Source of the DNA: Nodularia sp. LEGE 06071
Lineage (GTDB): Bacteria > Cyanobacteriota > Cyanobacteriia > Cyanobacteriales > Nostocaceae
Length of the DNA stretch: 64,000 nt
Direction: 5' to 3'
Assembly: GCF_015207755.1 (NCBI RefSeq)
Contig: NZ_JADEWH010000012.1
Span: 104,492-168,491, forward strand
This document shows, one piece after another, positions 35,830 to 43,886 of the stretch. The notes beneath the pieces were generated by a model. The model saw only the letters and a program-made list of their open reading frames with translations. It searched no databases and was not told where the DNA came from. Within the stretch, counting starts at the first letter, position 1; every line of letters starts with the position of its first letter. The position numbers were made by a program, and so were the translations under genes.

Positions 35830-36681
35830 ATGACAGTTTCCAAAACACAGTCTACCTCCCCCTCCGCGCCCAAAAATTGGCTCAAGGGCTTTTCTTTGCC
35901 GTGGGGGGTCACCATTACCTATCTCTCCATCGTCTTGTTGCTGCCTGTGTCCGCCTTAATACTGCGGGCTGCAACCCTCTCACCAGCAGAATTTTGGCGG
36001 CTGGCTACTGCTCCCGTTGCCCTATCAACCTATAACATCACCTTTGGCACTGCCCTCTTTGCCGCCGCTATCAACTGTGTGGCTGGCACTGCCACAGCCT
36101 GGGTGCTGGTGCGCTACGAATTCCCTTTTAAACGGGTTTTAGATGCGGTGATTGACCTGCCCTTTGCTCTACCCACAGCAGTTGCAGGTATCACCCTCGC
36201 CACAGTTTACAGTGAGCAAGGCTGGATTGGCTCATTTCTGACTCCCCTTGGCATTCGGGTTTCCTTCACTCGCCTGGGGGTAGCGGTGGCCATGGTATTT
36301 ATTTCTGTCCCTTTTGTGGTTCGTACCGTGCAGCCTGTGCTGCAAGAGCTAGATTACACCATCGAAGAAGCTGCCTGGTCTTTGGGGGCTTCCCGGTGGG
36401 AAACTTGTTGGCGGGTTGTGCTGCCGCCGCTGATACCTGCCATCCTCACTGGTACAACCCAAGCTTTTGCCCGTGCTGTAGGGGAATATGGCTCAGTGGT
36501 TTTGATTGCAGCTAATATTCCCTATCAAGATTTAATTGCCCCCATTCTAGTCTTTCAGCGCCTAGAGGAAAACGACATGGCTGGGGCTACGGCTATTGGC
36601 ACGGTGTTACTGCTGATTTCCCTGGTACTTTTGCTGATGGTGAACGTATTACAAGCTTGGAGGCAACGCTATGACGGCTGA
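35830..36681 (+). CDS. cysT: CysT (CysU), sulfate ABC transporter permease
   Basis: Inner-membrane sulfate permease subunit, 283 residues with about six helices. The 'LPFALPTAVAGITLATVYSE' segment and the coupling loop 'EAAWSLGASRWETCWRVVLP' are characteristic of CysT/CysU. It lies directly after the binding-protein gene and overlaps cysW by 11 bases, so the two permeases are probably translationally coupled. The ATPase gene (cysA) is not adjacent. Confidence 0.94.
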   Translation: MTVSKTQSTSPSAPKNWLKGFSLPWGVTITYLSIVLLLPVSALILRAATLSPAEFWRLATAPVALSTYNITFGTALFAAAINCVAGTATAWVLVRYEFPFKRVLDAVIDLPFALPTAVAGITLATVYSEQGWIGSFLTPLGIRVSFTRLGVAVAMVFISVPFVVRTVQPVLQELDYTIEEAAWSLGASRWETCWRVVLPPLIPAILTGTTQAFARAVGEYGSVVLIAANIPYQDLIAPILVFQRLEENDMAGATAIGTVLLLISLVLLLMVNVLQAWRQRYDG

Positions 36682-37540
36682 ATCTAAATCTATCCAGTCT
36701 CTCCCCGGTGAAGTCAAGTCCGAGAAAGGTAGAGAGTGGGGAAAAATTGCTTTGATTGCGGCAGTCGTGACCTATTTGGCGATGGTCTTGCTTCTTCCTA
36801 CCCTTTATGTATTTATTGGAGCTTTCAGCCGGGGTATTGGCCCGTTTTTCGCCACCCTCATCGACCCCGACTTTACTCAAGCCCTGCGCCTGACAGCAAT
36901 GGCTGTAGGAATAGCTGTACCTTTCAACGTTGTTTTTGGGCTATGTGCAGCCTGGGTAATTGCCCGCCGTCGGTTTCGGGGACGTACTCTGCTGTTGAGC
37001 ATTATCGACTTGCCCTTTTCTATTTCGCCCATTGTGGCAGGTTTAATGCTGGTTTCCCTCTATGGACGCAATGGGCTACTAGGTCCCCTGCTACAATCTT
37101 TGGATATCAGGATTATCTTTTCCTTTCCCGGCATTGCTCTGGCGACGATGCTTGGGGGAATGCCCTTTGTTGCTCGTGAAGTCATCCCAGTACTGGAAGA
37201 AGTCGGGACTCAGGAAGAAGAAGCTGCTAAAACCTTGGGGGCTGGAGAATGGCAAACTTTCTGGCGAGTGACACTGCCTTCTATTCGTTGGGCATTGCTT
37301 TATGGAATTATTCTCACTACGGCTCGTGCTATGGGAGAGTATGGTGCTATTGCTGTGGTTTCGAGTAATTTAATTGGCCGGACTCAGACCCTTACCCTAT
37401 ATGTAGAAGGGGCTTATCGCAATTATGATTCCCAAAGTGCCTTTGCCGCTTCGGTGGTGTTAGCGGGACTTGCTGGTGTCACACTGGTGATTAAAGAGGT
37501 GTTTGAGCGCCGCATCCGCATCAAAGATGAAGAGGTTTAG
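36671..37540 (+). CDS. cysW: CysW, sulfate ABC transporter permease
   Basis: Second permease subunit, 289 residues. A hydrophilic ~25-residue N-terminus is followed by six predicted helices. 'IDLPFSISPIVAGLMLVSLYG' (in parts), 'VGTQEEEAAKTLGAGEWQTF' (coupling loop) and 'EYGAIAVVSSNLIGRTQTL' identify CysW. The operon ends here; the following 850 bases hold repeats and no cysA, so the ATPase must be supplied from elsewhere, as in several filamentous cyanobacteria. Confidence 0.94.
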   Translation: MTAESKSIQSLPGEVKSEKGREWGKIALIAAVVTYLAMVLLLPTLYVFIGAFSRGIGPFFATLIDPDFTQALRLTAMAVGIAVPFNVVFGLCAAWVIARRRFRGRTLLLSIIDLPFSISPIVAGLMLVSLYGRNGLLGPLLQSLDIRIIFSFPGIALATMLGGMPFVAREVIPVLEEVGTQEEEAAKTLGAGEWQTFWRVTLPSIRWALLYGIILTTARAMGEYGAIAVVSSNLIGRTQTLTLYVEGAYRNYDSQSAFAASVVLAGLAGVTLVIKEVFERRIRIKDEEV

Positions 37541-37892
37541 GGAGAAAAGCCTCTCCTTACCAAGGAACCACGATGTTCACACAAGTTGAAAAACCTGATC
37601 CACTTTCATTTGGTAGCGTGTGTTATGGACGTTAGGACTAACGCACCGAGAATCGAAGATGGTGCATTGCACGACGCGACAACTACAAAAAATGATTTGG
37701 AGATTTAATCATGTGTGTGTACACGGTGGTTTCTTACCTAGTACAGGTCGGCGGAAATAAACAGACCATTCAAAATCAATGAAAAGCCTAGAGGATAATA
37801 TTTTTGACTTTTGACTTTCGACTTTTGACTTCCGCCTTGCGGTACTAGGGCTGTAGGGAGAAGGAGAGGGACAGGTTCCTGCTGCTTGACGT
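37541..37892. repeat. Repeat-rich intergenic region after cysW
   Basis: Contains a lone TGTGTGTACACGGT motif (37714-37727) identical to one arm of the inverted repeat at 46060-46074, and a tandem TTTTGACTTTTGACTTTCGACT-type array (about 37803-37832). No gene is supported. Confidence 0.55.
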
Positions 37893-38003
37893 TCACTGAA
37901 AGAAAAAGCCAGTAATTATCAGGGGTAAGAGAATTAAGGCAGACACAATTAACACAAGTGTTGCCGGATCAATTTTAATATGGTTCTTCTGTGGATCTCG
38001 CAT
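37893..38003 (-). CDS. Possible small single-span membrane protein (36 aa)
   Basis: ATG at 38003 (weak GGTGG 5 bases upstream; an in-frame TTG at 38018 would add five residues including 'RWWQ') to TGA at 37893. The peptide has a polar start 'MRDPQKNHIKIDPA' and one clean hydrophobic helix 'TLVLIVSALILLPLIITG', ending in 'FFFQ'. This is the design of cyanobacterial low-mass membrane proteins, but I do not recognise it as a known photosystem, cytochrome or NDH subunit. The flanks are repeats, which makes an intact membrane-helix frame here more notable; chance cannot be excluded. Confidence 0.45.
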   Translation of the reverse strand: MRDPQKNHIKIDPATLVLIVSALILLPLIITGFFFQ

Positions 38004-38027
38004 TTGCCACCATCTCAAAGGAACTAA

Positions 38028-38290
38028 TATATAGGACTACTATTTGATTTTTGAACAGACACGTAGGGTGTGTTAGCGGTAGCGTAACGCACCAAAGCCT
38101 TAATAATGGTGCGTTACGGACTTCATCCTAACGCACCCTACTGGCGTGGCAAGGCTAAAATGTTGCAATAGATTTTTGAGAAAATTGAGATGAATCGATG
38201 TTTTCAGCTTTTTCTCTAATGCACTATTTTAAGCTTGCCACGCCACTACAATACTTAATTTTTTCATAAATCAAACCGGATTCCTATATA
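38028..38290. mobile_element. MITE-like element with nested inverted repeats
   Basis: Terminal inverted repeats of ~28 bp: left 38028-38056 begins TATATAGGA and contains TTTGATTT; right 38263-38290 is its inverse with about five mismatches. Inside are two further palindromic elements: 38063-38141 (arms GTAGGGTGTGTTAG / CTAACGCACCCTAC plus GTAACGCACC / GGTGCGTTAC) and 38141-38246 (arms TGGCGTGGCAAGGCTAAAA and its near inverse). No transposase is encoded, so it would depend on one elsewhere. Confidence 0.6.
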
Positions 38291-38392
38291 TATTCAGCCT
38301 AGAGGATATTTGCTCCTTTTTCCCAGTTTCTTCAGGCTGAGAAAATAAAACAATTCAATTTTTTGGCTACTTTTGTCTTCCTGATAGCGATA

Positions 38393-40285
38393 CTAATTCC
38401 TACTTTGAACAGCGCTAATGGTTTGCAGTAACTGATTAGCTGTGTAAGGTTTGGCTAAAAAGGCTTTAACGCCCACATCATGAGCTGCATTGACTTTCTC
38501 TGTTGTGGCTAGTCCACTGACGGCAATGATTTTTACCTTTGGGTTGATTTTTTGCAATGTCTTAATGGTTGTGATTCCGTCCATAGAGGGCATAACCATA
38601 TCTGTTAAAACAAGAGATATTTTATCTTGATTTTCTACATATAAAGCTATGGCCTCAATACCATCACTGGCTGTGATTGCTTGGTAATTATGGTTTTCTA
38701 AAGATGTTTTCGTAATATCCCGAATAGCAGCTTCATCATCTACAACTAAAATCAGTTCGCCATGACCTTGGGGCAAACTCTGCTCTATTTCTTCTATGGT
38801 TTCTGTGATATCTTGGGCGGGCAAATAAACCTGGAATTGACTGCCGTTTTCTGGTTGGCTGTGTACTTTGACAAACCCACCGTGGCTTTTAATAATTCCC
38901 ATGACTGTAGAAAGTCCTAGCCCAGTTCCTTTACCCGTTTCTTTAGTGGTAAAAAATGGCTCAAATATCCGCTCTAATATTTCTGGGCTAATACCCATTC
39001 CTGTATCGATGACAGTAATGACTATATAGGAACCAACTTGAGCATCAATGTTCATCCTGGCATAGTTTTCATCTATTAAGAGATTTTCTGCCAAGATTTT
39101 TAGTTTTCCGCCGTTGGGCATGGCATCACGAGCATTAACACACAAATTCATCAGCACTTGATGTAATTGTGTGGCATCACCGGATACAGTCCAAAGATTT
39201 TGGGGAATTTGGCTAGTAACTTCTATTGATCTGGGAAAGGTTTCTTTGATAATGTGCTGAATTTCTATAATTAAATGCTTGAGTTGTAAAAGAGTCCGCT
39301 CTCCTTCTATTCCACGAGTAAATGATAATACTTGATTAACTAAACTGGCTCCACGTTGAGCATTGGAGATCAAAATGGGCAACAATCTCCGAGAGCGCTC
39401 ATCATGCATTTGCGACTCTAAAAGTTGTGCTGTCATCATAATTGGAGCGAGAACATTGTTAAGATCATGGGCTATACCGCTGGCTAATGTGCCAATGCTT
39501 TCTAATCTTTGCGCCCTGAGAAACTGAGATTCCAGTTGCTTTTTTTGGGTAATGTCAGTGTTGACAACTAGGATGGATTGTGGTGTATTACCAAAGTTTT
39601 TAACTAACGTCCAACGACTTTCGACAATAATTTCTTGGCCGGATTTGGTTCTTTGATGTAATTCTCCTTCCCATGAACCATGTTCCATGAGATGTTGGAA
39701 TGCTTGTTCTAATAGCTGTTCATTGTTTTCATGCCAAAGCTCTTGGGTTTTTTTGCCAATTACTTCTGCTTTTTTCCAACCGTATAAATCTTCGGCGGCT
39801 TTGTTCCAATATAAAACAGGGTCGTCTATATCATGGACAAAAATGGCATCGGTGGCAATGTCGAGTAAGGCAGCTTGTTGGCGGATTTTCTGTTCTGTTT
39901 GTTTGCGCTCCATTGCGTAACGGATGGAACGCTCTAGCAAGGGTGCAGTTAATTGGCTTTTTTCTAGATAATCTGCTGCGCCGGCTTTCATGGCTTCTAG
40001 GTCTATTTCTCTGTCTCCCTGACCGGTGAGTAATATGATCGGGGAGGAGCATCCGTTGGCGATCGCCTCGCGTAATAGCTCTAGTCCACTATTCATTCCT
40101 AAACGATAGTCTACCAGATAGAGATCATGATTTTGATGTGCGATCGCATCCTTTCCCGTTTCATAACTATCTCTCCATGACAACTCGCAGCCAGCCACCT
40201 GAAATTCCCTAAACCAATCACGAGTTAAGATATAATCGTCTTCATCATCATCAACTAATAGAACTTTGATCGGGTTTTCGTTCAT
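38393..40285 (-). CDS. Hybrid histidine kinase: receiver-PAS-HisKA-HATPase-receiver
   Basis: 630 residues, soluble. Receiver 1 (~5-120, Asp59 in 'LYLVDYRLG'), PAS (~135-250, 'DIATDAIFVHDIDDPVLYWN'), HisKA with His273 in 'SGIAHDLNNVLAP', HATPase (~375-490, G boxes 'DTGMGIS' and 'GKGTGLGLSTV'), and receiver 2 (~508-628, Asp in 'LVLTDMVMPSMDG'). The 'AHDLNN' type of H box marks the NtrB-like group. The start ATG at 40285 lies inside the 3' end of the upstream response-regulator gene (35-bp overlap), so both are made from one message. Input signal unknown. Confidence 0.9.
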   Translation of the reverse strand: MNENPIKVLLVDDDEDDYILTRDWFREFQVAGCELSWRDSYETGKDAIAHQNHDLYLVDYRLGMNSGLELLREAIANGCSSPIILLTGQGDREIDLEAMKAGAADYLEKSQLTAPLLERSIRYAMERKQTEQKIRQQAALLDIATDAIFVHDIDDPVLYWNKAAEDLYGWKKAEVIGKKTQELWHENNEQLLEQAFQHLMEHGSWEGELHQRTKSGQEIIVESRWTLVKNFGNTPQSILVVNTDITQKKQLESQFLRAQRLESIGTLASGIAHDLNNVLAPIMMTAQLLESQMHDERSRRLLPILISNAQRGASLVNQVLSFTRGIEGERTLLQLKHLIIEIQHIIKETFPRSIEVTSQIPQNLWTVSGDATQLHQVLMNLCVNARDAMPNGGKLKILAENLLIDENYARMNIDAQVGSYIVITVIDTGMGISPEILERIFEPFFTTKETGKGTGLGLSTVMGIIKSHGGFVKVHSQPENGSQFQVYLPAQDITETIEEIEQSLPQGHGELILVVDDEAAIRDITKTSLENHNYQAITASDGIEAIALYVENQDKISLVLTDMVMPSMDGITTIKTLQKINPKVKIIAVSGLATTEKVNAAHDVGVKAFLAKPYTANQLLQTISAVQSRN

Positions 40286-40748
40286 TGATTCCTCCCACGG
40301 ATTCTAGTGGCAGTTGCACTATTTGAAACCAGTATTTTCCTATACTTTTGATCATTTCAACTAAGGCGGCAAATGTGACTGGCTTAGTGATGAAGGAACT
40401 TGCACCTAAATTGTAAGTATGGTATATGTCCTCTTTGTCATTTGAGGTAGACAGCACAATCACGGGAATACTCCGCAGGATGGCATCTGTTTTAATATCT
40501 TCAAGCACCTCAAGACCGCTTTTTAGGGGCATATTTAAATCTAATAAAATTAACCCTGGACGTGGAGCTTGACTTTTGTCAGTATATAAACCACGATTAT
40601 ACAGATAATTCAGCAACTCTTCACCATTACTCACAATATGTAGATCGATGGGCAATTGGCTTTCTAGCAATGCCTCACGAACTAATATGCGGTCATCTTC
40701 ATCATCATCTGCCATTAAGATTGTGACGCTTGTTTGACTACCCTGCAC
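40251..40748 (-). CDS. Rcp1-like single-domain response regulator
   Basis: 165 residues, one receiver domain with acidic 'DDDEDD', phosphoacceptor Asp70 in 'GLILLDLNMPLKSG', Thr/Ser in 'VLSTS' and Lys in 'FITKPV'. The 'LNMPLKSGLEVL' motif and the short insert 'YNRGLYTDKSQAPRPG' are typical of Rcp1-type regulators that partner with cyanobacterial phytochrome kinases. It has no output domain, so it would relay phosphate. It overlaps the hybrid kinase gene that follows by 35 bp. Confidence 0.9.
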   Translation of the reverse strand: MQGSQTSVTILMADDDEDDRILVREALLESQLPIDLHIVSNGEELLNYLYNRGLYTDKSQAPRPGLILLDLNMPLKSGLEVLEDIKTDAILRSIPVIVLSTSNDKEDIYHTYNLGASSFITKPVTFAALVEMIKSIGKYWFQIVQLPLESVGGINERKPDQSSIS

Positions 40749-40889
40749 CCTGAATGATCTCCTATAAACTATTGACGCTCGTCATCGAGTTTTAATAAAA
40801 ATTAAATGGCTACATCTTCTCATATATATCTATTAAGTTAGACAATGGCATTTCGCAGTCTTTGAGTAATCCCTCTGGAGGAAGAATAA

Positions 40890-43886
40890 TTACAAGTGGC
40901 TATTAATCGGCAACGTGACCATAAATTTTGCGCCTTGTCCTGGGTGACTTTCTACTGTGATTATCCCATGATGTCGTTCGGCAATCTTGCGGCAGATAGC
41001 TAAACCCACACCAGTACCCTGATATTCCTGACGACCATGTAAACGTTGAAAGACGTTGAAAATGCGGTCAACATATTTTTGAGCAAAACCAATGCCATTA
41101 TCTTCAACAGTGATTTGGCAAATTTCGGAAATTACAGAAACTTGATCTGATTGACAATGCAAAATTTGACTGTAGACTTTCACCACAGGCGGCGTTTGGG
41201 GTTGGTGAAATTTCAGGGCGTTACCGATGAGGTTTTGCAGTAATTGGCGCATCTGTAGGGGGTCAGCTTTCAGAGTGGGTAAATCACCGATTTCTACACG
41301 TCCATTGGTTTGCTGAATACTGACTTCTAAATCAGACAATACCTCTTGGGCGATTTGGGTCAAATTCACCGCTACAAAAGGCTGCGCCCTAGTGGTAACT
41401 CGTGAAAGTGTCAAGAGGTCTTTAATCAAAGTCTGCATCCTCAAGGCTGCATTCTGCATTCGTTCTAGATAATCGCGTCCTGGTGCGCTTAAGTCATTTT
41501 CGCAGGTAGTTTTGAGGCGATCGCCAAAAGTGATAATTTTCCGGAGTGGCTCTTGTAAATCATGGGAAGCAATAAAGGCAAATTCTTGCAATTCTTGGTT
41601 AGAACGGGCGAGTTCTTGGCGTTGACGAGTTTCTTTGTCGAGGATTAAACTTTGAGCGAGGGCGATACCTATTTGATCAGCGAGTTGTCGCAACAGTTCA
41701 ATTTCCCATTCTGTCCATTCACGGGGGCGATCGCACTGATGAGCAATCAGCAGCCCCCAAAGTTGTTGTTCGCGGAAAACCGGAACAATAAGATTAGCTT
41801 TAACTCCAAATTGTTGCAGCCATTTCACATAGAGAGGTTGGAGTCCAGCCTGTTCTATATCAGTAATCGCACTAATCCGCCCCTGGCGATATTGCTCAAT
41901 GTAACCTTCTCCCAAACAAGTATTGCCAATCATCTGTCCTAAAACAACAGGTACACCGCTGACTCCTGCTTCTTCCCGCACCTTGTAAGAACCATTGCTA
42001 CGTACCTGCAAAATTAATACCCGGTCGGCGTGTAGTAGCTTTTGGAGTTCTGTAACACTGGTTTGGAGAATTTGATCGATTTGTAAAGACTGGCGAATTT
42101 TCAGAGTGATCTTGGCGAATAATTGCGACGCGGAAGCCGCCTCAAGGCTTCGCCAGTTTTGGCGTTGTAATTGCGCTTGTACCTCTTGGAGTTCGTCCAG
42201 AGCGGCGCGGCGTTTGCTAATGTCCATAATCCCGCCAATCATCCGCACTACATAACCATCTTCATCCCACACAGCCTTAGCACGAGTCAAAATCCACTTG
42301 TAAGAGCCATCCTTACACCGCACTTGAAACTCAATAATCAAAAATGGGGTTTTCTTGGCTTTGTGGTCAGCAATTGCTTGTTGCACCGCATGGTAATGTT
42401 CTGGACATATCCGGGAACACCATTCATGGGCATCAGAGGAAATTTCGTGGTCTTCGTAACCAAGCATTTCCTTCCAGCGCCGAGAAAAAAATACTTCATT
42501 AGTGATCAGGTTCCAGTCCCAAATGCCATCATTGCTACTCTGCACAGCTAATTGCCAACGTTCTTCACTCTTTTTCAGTGCATCCTCAAATCGTTGACGC
42601 TCAATCGCGGTCGCTAAAGTGTTGGCGATACCTTGGAGAAAATAAATATCATCTTTGGTAAAAGTACGCTCTCTGGTTGTGTGTGCGCCTAATACCCCAA
42701 AAGCAGATTCTTGGCCATGAATGACCACACTGATACCACTCACCACTTGATGGTCATTTAGCAGTGCGGGGCCATGAAATCGCGTTTCTTGCTGAAGGTT
42801 AGTCACAATCACTGGTTCATCAGAAAGCAAAGTATAACCAGCTTGAGACTTGATATCAGTGCTGACAGTTGCTTGTCCCACCAACCCCGATTGCCAACCT
42901 ACTCCCGCCCTCAGTAGTAATGTCTCACCATCTGGTAACAGTTCCAAAATCTTGGCATATTCCACCTTTAAGTGTTGAGCAACAAGGGTGACACAGGAGT
43001 TCATCAATGTAGTCAAATCTATCCCCGCTAGAGCCTTTTGACTAAGTTCAGCGACAACCGCTTGTTGATTAGCACGCATCTCCAAGGCTGACTCTGCTTC
43101 CTTGCATTTGGTAATATCTCTATCTACCCCAGACATCCGCACAGCCACACCTGAAGCATCATGAAAAGCTGCTCCTTTGCTGGCTAACCAGCGAATCTTG
43201 CCATCGGGTAAAACCACACGAAATTGAATATCATAGTCTATCCCTTCCCGAATCGCTCGCTGATCCACGTATCTGACAAAATCCTGATCTTGAGGATGAA
43301 TGCAATTAATAAAAGCGTCATAATTACCTGGAAAAGTGGCTGATTCCCAGCCATAGAGAAGTCGCAGGGTATCAGACCAAGTAATTTTGTTGGTCAACAG
43401 GTTCCAGTTCCAAATACCCATGTGGGCTGCCTCCAATGCCATCGCCATTTGTTGCTCTTGCAATTGTGCTAACTGAGTTTGCCTTCGTAATTCCTGCATG
43501 GCATGATCAGCTGCCAACAAACAGCGTAATCTGTGAAATAATACCGTCCATTGAATTGGCTTAGTCACCAAATCAGCTGCACCGACTGCAAAAGCTTGCT
43601 CCACAGATGCTTGATCGTCAAGAGCAGTCATGATTAACACAAGTGTGTTTTGAGCATTTGGAAGTGTTTGCAATTGAGCGCAGCAGGTAAATCCATCCAT
43701 GACTGGCATCATGGCATCCAGTAAAACTATATCTGGCTGTAGATCAGTATAGATAGCAAGTGCTTCTATACCGTTACTTGCTTCTGCTAACTGATATCCC
43801 GCTTGTTTGAGCTGATGGCACAGTTCCATTCGGCTAAAGTCATCATCATCTACAACTAAAATCAGGGCAGAATCTTTCTTGATCAT
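40890..43886 (-). CDS. Multi-sensor histidine kinase with degenerate cyanobacteriochrome GAF
   Basis: 998 residues, soluble: receiver (Asp57), PAS (~145-260), GAF (~275-430), PAS (~440-560), GAF (~595-745), HisKA (His775 in 'ASHDLQEP'), HATPase (~880-995). The second GAF is of the cyanobacteriochrome/phytochrome class ('VKANLIVPVFREQQLWGLL') and keeps Cys657 ('NTCL') at the DXCF position, but the canonical Cys-His is Leu685-Tyr686, so normal bilin attachment is lost. Just before this domain, seven residues ('LEAASAS') encoded by a palindromic repeat are inserted relative to the paralogous kinase at 19196. The 4-base overlap with the upstream kinase gene implies one operon. Confidence 0.9.
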   Translation of the reverse strand: MIKKDSALILVVDDDDFSRMELCHQLKQAGYQLAEASNGIEALAIYTDLQPDIVLLDAMMPVMDGFTCCAQLQTLPNAQNTLVLIMTALDDQASVEQAFAVGAADLVTKPIQWTVLFHRLRCLLAADHAMQELRRQTQLAQLQEQQMAMALEAAHMGIWNWNLLTNKITWSDTLRLLYGWESATFPGNYDAFINCIHPQDQDFVRYVDQRAIREGIDYDIQFRVVLPDGKIRWLASKGAAFHDASGVAVRMSGVDRDITKCKEAESALEMRANQQAVVAELSQKALAGIDLTTLMNSCVTLVAQHLKVEYAKILELLPDGETLLLRAGVGWQSGLVGQATVSTDIKSQAGYTLLSDEPVIVTNLQQETRFHGPALLNDHQVVSGISVVIHGQESAFGVLGAHTTRERTFTKDDIYFLQGIANTLATAIERQRFEDALKKSEERWQLAVQSSNDGIWDWNLITNEVFFSRRWKEMLGYEDHEISSDAHEWCSRICPEHYHAVQQAIADHKAKKTPFLIIEFQVRCKDGSYKWILTRAKAVWDEDGYVVRMIGGIMDISKRRAALDELQEVQAQLQRQNWRSLEAASASQLFAKITLKIRQSLQIDQILQTSVTELQKLLHADRVLILQVRSNGSYKVREEAGVSGVPVVLGQMIGNTCLGEGYIEQYRQGRISAITDIEQAGLQPLYVKWLQQFGVKANLIVPVFREQQLWGLLIAHQCDRPREWTEWEIELLRQLADQIGIALAQSLILDKETRQRQELARSNQELQEFAFIASHDLQEPLRKIITFGDRLKTTCENDLSAPGRDYLERMQNAALRMQTLIKDLLTLSRVTTRAQPFVAVNLTQIAQEVLSDLEVSIQQTNGRVEIGDLPTLKADPLQMRQLLQNLIGNALKFHQPQTPPVVKVYSQILHCQSDQVSVISEICQITVEDNGIGFAQKYVDRIFNVFQRLHGRQEYQGTGVGLAICRKIAERHHGIITVESHPGQGAKFMVTLPINSHL
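42126..42146. repeat. 21-bp in-frame small dispersed repeat inside a kinase gene
   Basis: With its flank it reads GCGGAAGCCGCCTCAAGGCTTCGC, a hairpin with GCGRAGCC arms. It adds 'LEAASAS' between 'RQNWRS' and 'QLFAKITLK'; the paralogue at 19196 has 'RQNLRS' directly followed by 'QLLADVTLK'. Length and palindrome fit the small dispersed repeats described in Nostoc genomes. Confidence 0.6.
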
